Positions 61,501 through 64,000 of a DNA stretch of 64,000 nucleotides are shown piece after piece (the first letter of the stretch is position 1; each line of letters begins with the position of its first letter). The DNA comes from Methanosarcina thermophila TM-1. Lineage in GTDB: Archaea > Halobacteriota > Methanosarcinia > Methanosarcinales > Methanosarcinaceae. Location: contig NZ_CP009501.1 of NCBI RefSeq assembly GCF_000969885.1, positions 186,001 through 250,000 of the forward strand. The letters are read 5' to 3'. The notes beneath the pieces are model-generated. The model made no database searches. It saw nothing but the letters and a program-made list of their open reading frames with translations, and was not told where the DNA came from. A program made the position numbers and the translations under genes.

Positions 61501-61688
61501 TAAATGAATTCTTATTGGACCTAAAGCTTAATGTAATCGTAATCTATAATTTTGCTAGAATCATAATAAATAAAACATTAAAAGTCATTTGGTAAAAATT
61601 TACACAAACTTGCTAATTCAAAAAGAATGTAAAATAATCAAATGAAAATATTCTGAACATAAACAAGCAATCAATAGATGGTAATTTA
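61501..61688. other. AT-rich spacer before the DUF488 gene
   Basis: 190 bp, AT-rich, with the promoter of the next gene. Nothing else seen. Confidence 0.4.
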
Positions 61689-62552
61689 ATGAAAAATTTA
61701 AACCACAAACAAAGAGCTCTTCTTTACACTATATATAAACTACATGAACGGGACTTATCTTCTAAGTTTATGGTAGTGAAGAGTCTTTTTTTGTTAGTGC
61801 ACGTAGAACGAATTGATAAGTTAATTAAATTCTACAATTTTTTCCCTTATAACTATGGACCTTTCTCTATCGTTTGTTATAACGATATTTCCAAGCTGCA
61901 AAAAGAAAGCTATATCATAGAGAAGGATAAGCAACTTGAACTAACCGAAAATGGTAAGGCATTTCTAAAGGGAATTGACAAGAAGGTAGCTCTAAAAATA
62001 AACAGAGTTGTCGGGAAGTTTAATTCTGACAAAGAAATTAAGGCATATGTCTATCGAAAATTCCCTGCTTATACGATAAGAAGTAAGCTTCTACCCCCTC
62101 AAGAGGAGAGAAAACAGGAACCATGTCTTTTCACCATAGGATATGAAGGAAGAGACATTGACCTTTTCCTTAATATCTTAATTCAGAATTCCATAGATAT
62201 TCTTATTGACGTTAGGAAGAATCCCTTCAGTATGAAGTTTAGTTTTACAAAAAATAGACTTAAAAATTATCTTGAGAACTCAGAGATTCAATATATTCAC
62301 ATTCCTGAGCTTGGAATAGAAGGAGAAAAAAGAAAAGCCCTTGCCACATACAAAGATTACGAAAAGCTCTTTGAAAATTACGAGAAAACCACAATAAAAA
62401 AAAACCCTGAACTTTTAGATAAAATTGTGGAGTTAAGCCGAAACCATCGTGCTGCACTAATGTGTTTTGAGGCGGACGTAAATAGGTGTCATCGTGGAGT
62501 TATTGCACGAAATATAGTCCAAAAAGAAAATGTGGAAGTTTTAAATATCTGA
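61689..62552 (+). CDS. DUF488 protein with N-terminal winged-helix-like domain
   Basis: 287 residues. Residues 1-110: a helical/winged region (KQRALLYTIYKLHERDLSSK; FFPYNYGPFSIVCYNDISKL) resembling antitoxin-like domains. Residues 145-287: DUF488 (FTIGYEGRDIDLFLNIL, DVRKNPFSMKFSFTKNRLK, ALMCFEADVNRCHRGVIA), a family with conserved Cys/His found near DNA modification and restriction genes; biochemical role unknown. Followed 54 bp later by its probable partner. Confidence 0.75.
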   Translation: MKNLNHKQRALLYTIYKLHERDLSSKFMVVKSLFLLVHVERIDKLIKFYNFFPYNYGPFSIVCYNDISKLQKESYIIEKDKQLELTENGKAFLKGIDKKVALKINRVVGKFNSDKEIKAYVYRKFPAYTIRSKLLPPQEERKQEPCLFTIGYEGRDIDLFLNILIQNSIDILIDVRKNPFSMKFSFTKNRLKNYLENSEIQYIHIPELGIEGEKRKALATYKDYEKLFENYEKTTIKKNPELLDKIVELSRNHRAALMCFEADVNRCHRGVIARNIVQKENVEVLNI

Positions 62553-62606
62553 AACACATAAATGCCATATAATACTATTGTCATATTTTTTGGAGGCTTT
62601 TCCTGA

Positions 62607-63365
62607 TTGAAACAGGAAACCGAGAGAATCTTAGTTCTGGTGAGGGCTACACCAGAAGAAAGTAAAAAACATGGTTATCTTGTATGTGTTGCCGGAATAA
62701 ATGAGAAGGGAGAGTTCAGGAGAGTTTATCCTTTCGAATTCAGTTATGGGGAAAAGTCAATCGATTTTAAGAAGAAAGACAGGATTGAAGTTGTCCTTAC
62801 AGAACCGGATAACGACCAAAGAAAAGAAAGCAGAAAGCAAATCCGCTACAAGAACCTGCATTCTCCTGTTGAGGACGAAGAGCTAAGAAATTTACTCCGG
62901 TCGAAAGTAAGTTCAATAGAAAAATTAACAGAAGAGAATGCAAGTCTTGGAGTAGTAAAGCCTGAACTTATTGATGTAAAGGTAGAAATAAATAGTACTG
63001 AAATATATGACAAGCAGCAGTACTTTAATTTGATGGGCGATTATCTGGTCGAGAAAAGAGAAAAAGTCAAAATGCCTGTCGAATTAAGATATAATTTCAG
63101 GTGCAAAAACAATCCTGCCTGCAGAGGACACCAGATTATCCTGCTTGACTGGGAATTTAACGAACTTGCAAGAAATATTATGCGGACTGACGCAAATCCT
63201 GCATCCATTGAAAAAAAGATTCGAAACAGGTTTTATGACTTCATGAAGGAAAGAGATCTTTATTTTGTAATGGGAACCCATTTCCGCTTCAAGACTTGGA
63301 TGATTATTGGGATTTTCTATTTAAAGAAAAAAGACGAAAAGCAGAAGGAACTTTTTGATTTTTGA
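62607..63365 (+). CDS. Unknown protein paired with DUF488 gene
   Basis: 252 residues from TTG after GGAGG (spacing 10). N-terminal half beta-rich (ILVLVRATPEESKKHGYLVC, FRRVYPFEFSYG). C-terminal half has FRCKNNPACRGHQIILLDWE, a possible CxxxxxCxxH metal site, then FRFKTWMIIGIFYLKKKDEK. I do not recognise the family. The layout (beta domain, metal-binding C-terminus, beside DUF488) suggests a nucleic acid modification or sensing role, by inference only. Confidence 0.6.
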   Translation: MKQETERILVLVRATPEESKKHGYLVCVAGINEKGEFRRVYPFEFSYGEKSIDFKKKDRIEVVLTEPDNDQRKESRKQIRYKNLHSPVEDEELRNLLRSKVSSIEKLTEENASLGVVKPELIDVKVEINSTEIYDKQQYFNLMGDYLVEKREKVKMPVELRYNFRCKNNPACRGHQIILLDWEFNELARNIMRTDANPASIEKKIRNRFYDFMKERDLYFVMGTHFRFKTWMIIGIFYLKKKDEKQKELFDF

Positions 63366-63651
63366 AAGTTTTTATATCATGTATATTATGAAAATCCAAA
63401 TTGTAAAAAAATTATATAGTTGAAGGTCTATTTTATTAAAAAGATGGATTGATAGAAAGAACAGTTTTATCATCAAATATTGAATCGATAGGTTGTGATG
63501 AGAGTAAAAAGTATTAGAAGTTGAATTTAAATAAGAAAGTATATATCAATATAAAGGCGTTCCTACAATATTCTTCAAAATCTTCTTCGTGCAGGTTCAC
63601 ATGGAAAGTATTTCAATGTGTGTATAAAAGATAAGTACCCAACAGCAAAAA
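63366..63651. other. Convergent intergenic spacer
   Basis: 286 bp of AT-rich sequence between convergent genes. Nothing recognised. Confidence 0.4.
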
Positions 63652-64000
63652 TTAATTAGATAACTTAAGCAATAATTCGTTTATTTCACTAGGGATTTTT
63701 GTTTTATCACAATAATTACCTAATACTTCTCCAAAAATTATTTTCCTGAATTTTTTTCCACTGCCACTATTTAAAGATTGAAGTTCTGAACTGAACTTTT
63801 TGCCAGGATTAGAGCTACATTCCTCTCTTAATTTATTTATGTTTTCCAAAGTCCATCTGGATTTGCTAATATCTTTTCCACACTCGACTAAGTAATTTTT
63901 CCAAGATTCATATATAACATCATCACTAAATGAATCTTCAAATTCTTTTGTTCCTACAGTGATCTGCCTATCTGGGTGGATTTTTAGCTCATCGATTAAT
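63652..64000 (-). CDS. C-terminal part of a probable OLD-family nuclease (runs off the window)
   Basis: About 116 residues, open to the right edge, so the start lies beyond 64000. Seen: VGTKEFEDSFSDDVIYESWK and a helical tail ENINKLREECSSNPGKKF, IIFGEVLGNYCDKTKIPSEI. The KEFEDxFSD segment resembles the end of the TOPRIM domain of OLD-type ATP-dependent endonucleases. If so it fits the defence context. Family call is tentative because only the tail is visible. Confidence 0.45.
   Translation of the reverse strand, partial: LIDELKIHPDRQITVGTKEFEDSFSDDVIYESWKNYLVECGKDISKSRWTLENINKLREECSSNPGKKFSSELQSLNSGSGKKFRKIIFGEVLGNYCDKTKIPSEINELLLKLSN

Overview
This window is archaeal chromosomal DNA of moderate to low GC and almost certainly comes from a Methanosarcina. 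The evidence is gene content: cobyric acid synthase, an archaeal ornithine-cyclodeaminase-type alanine dehydrogenase, AMP phosphorylase, archaeal tRNA C56 methylase, a methanogenesis marker 11-like protein, surface proteins beside MacB-like ABC transporters, HEAT, TPR and leucine-rich repeat proteins, and an in-frame TAG in an otherwise coding frame. Long AT-rich intergenic spaces with TATA-type promoters and GGAGG/GGTGAT ribosome sites fit the same group. I cannot name the species.

Layout. 0-6 kb: alanine dehydrogenase, cobyric acid synthase, a PGF-type surface protein and a MacB-like permease. 6-8.5 kb: sparse, two small proteins. 8.5-14.4 kb: AMP phosphorylase, Trm56, a candidate ncRNA, a Cys-rich small gene with an amber codon, an AsnB-type amidotransferase and a CooC-type ATPase. 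14.6-17.4 kb: two TPR proteins and a coiled-coil/PASTA protein. 17.8-25.7 kb: DUF169 protein, TctA-like permease, a repeat-rich stretch with a small repeat protein, pirin, a TtuA/NcsA-type tRNA thiolase, a membrane protein and a DUF523 protein. 26-32.8 kb: a decayed Roco gene, molybdenum cofactor genes (mobA, mobB-moaE fusion), radC, a marker 11-like protein and a ThDP enzyme. 33-43 kb: acyltransferase, tRNA-Ser(UGA), FKBP, nikR, two paralogous GNATs, CaCA antiporter, MarC, an AlbA_2 protein and twin zinc ribbons. 43-52 kb: ppsA, agcS, an IS5-like element and a surface-protein/permease/ATPase operon. 52-54 kb: two paralogous structured-RNA candidates around a dispersed repeat, then a DUF4177 protein. 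54-59 kb: divergent alpha-solenoid proteins. 59.3-64 kb: a defence-like island with two hsdS scars, a HEPN/MNT pair with tandem operators, a DUF488 protein and its partner, and the tail of a probable OLD-family nuclease.

Most striking observations: (1) several genes have no AUG, GUG or UUG at the expected start, yet have a well-spaced Shine-Dalgarno sequence followed by AUA, AUU, AUC, ACG or CUG; (2) two ~200-nt structured RNAs share a promoter and an 11-13 bp closing helix; (3) a Cys-rich small gene appears to combine a CUG start with an in-frame amber (possible pyrrolysine) codon; (4) the MNT antitoxin start lies in tandem 20-bp palindromes while its HEPN partner is frameshifted; (5) a NikR-like regulator lacks one of four nickel ligands and has a 12-bp inverted repeat around its own TATA box.
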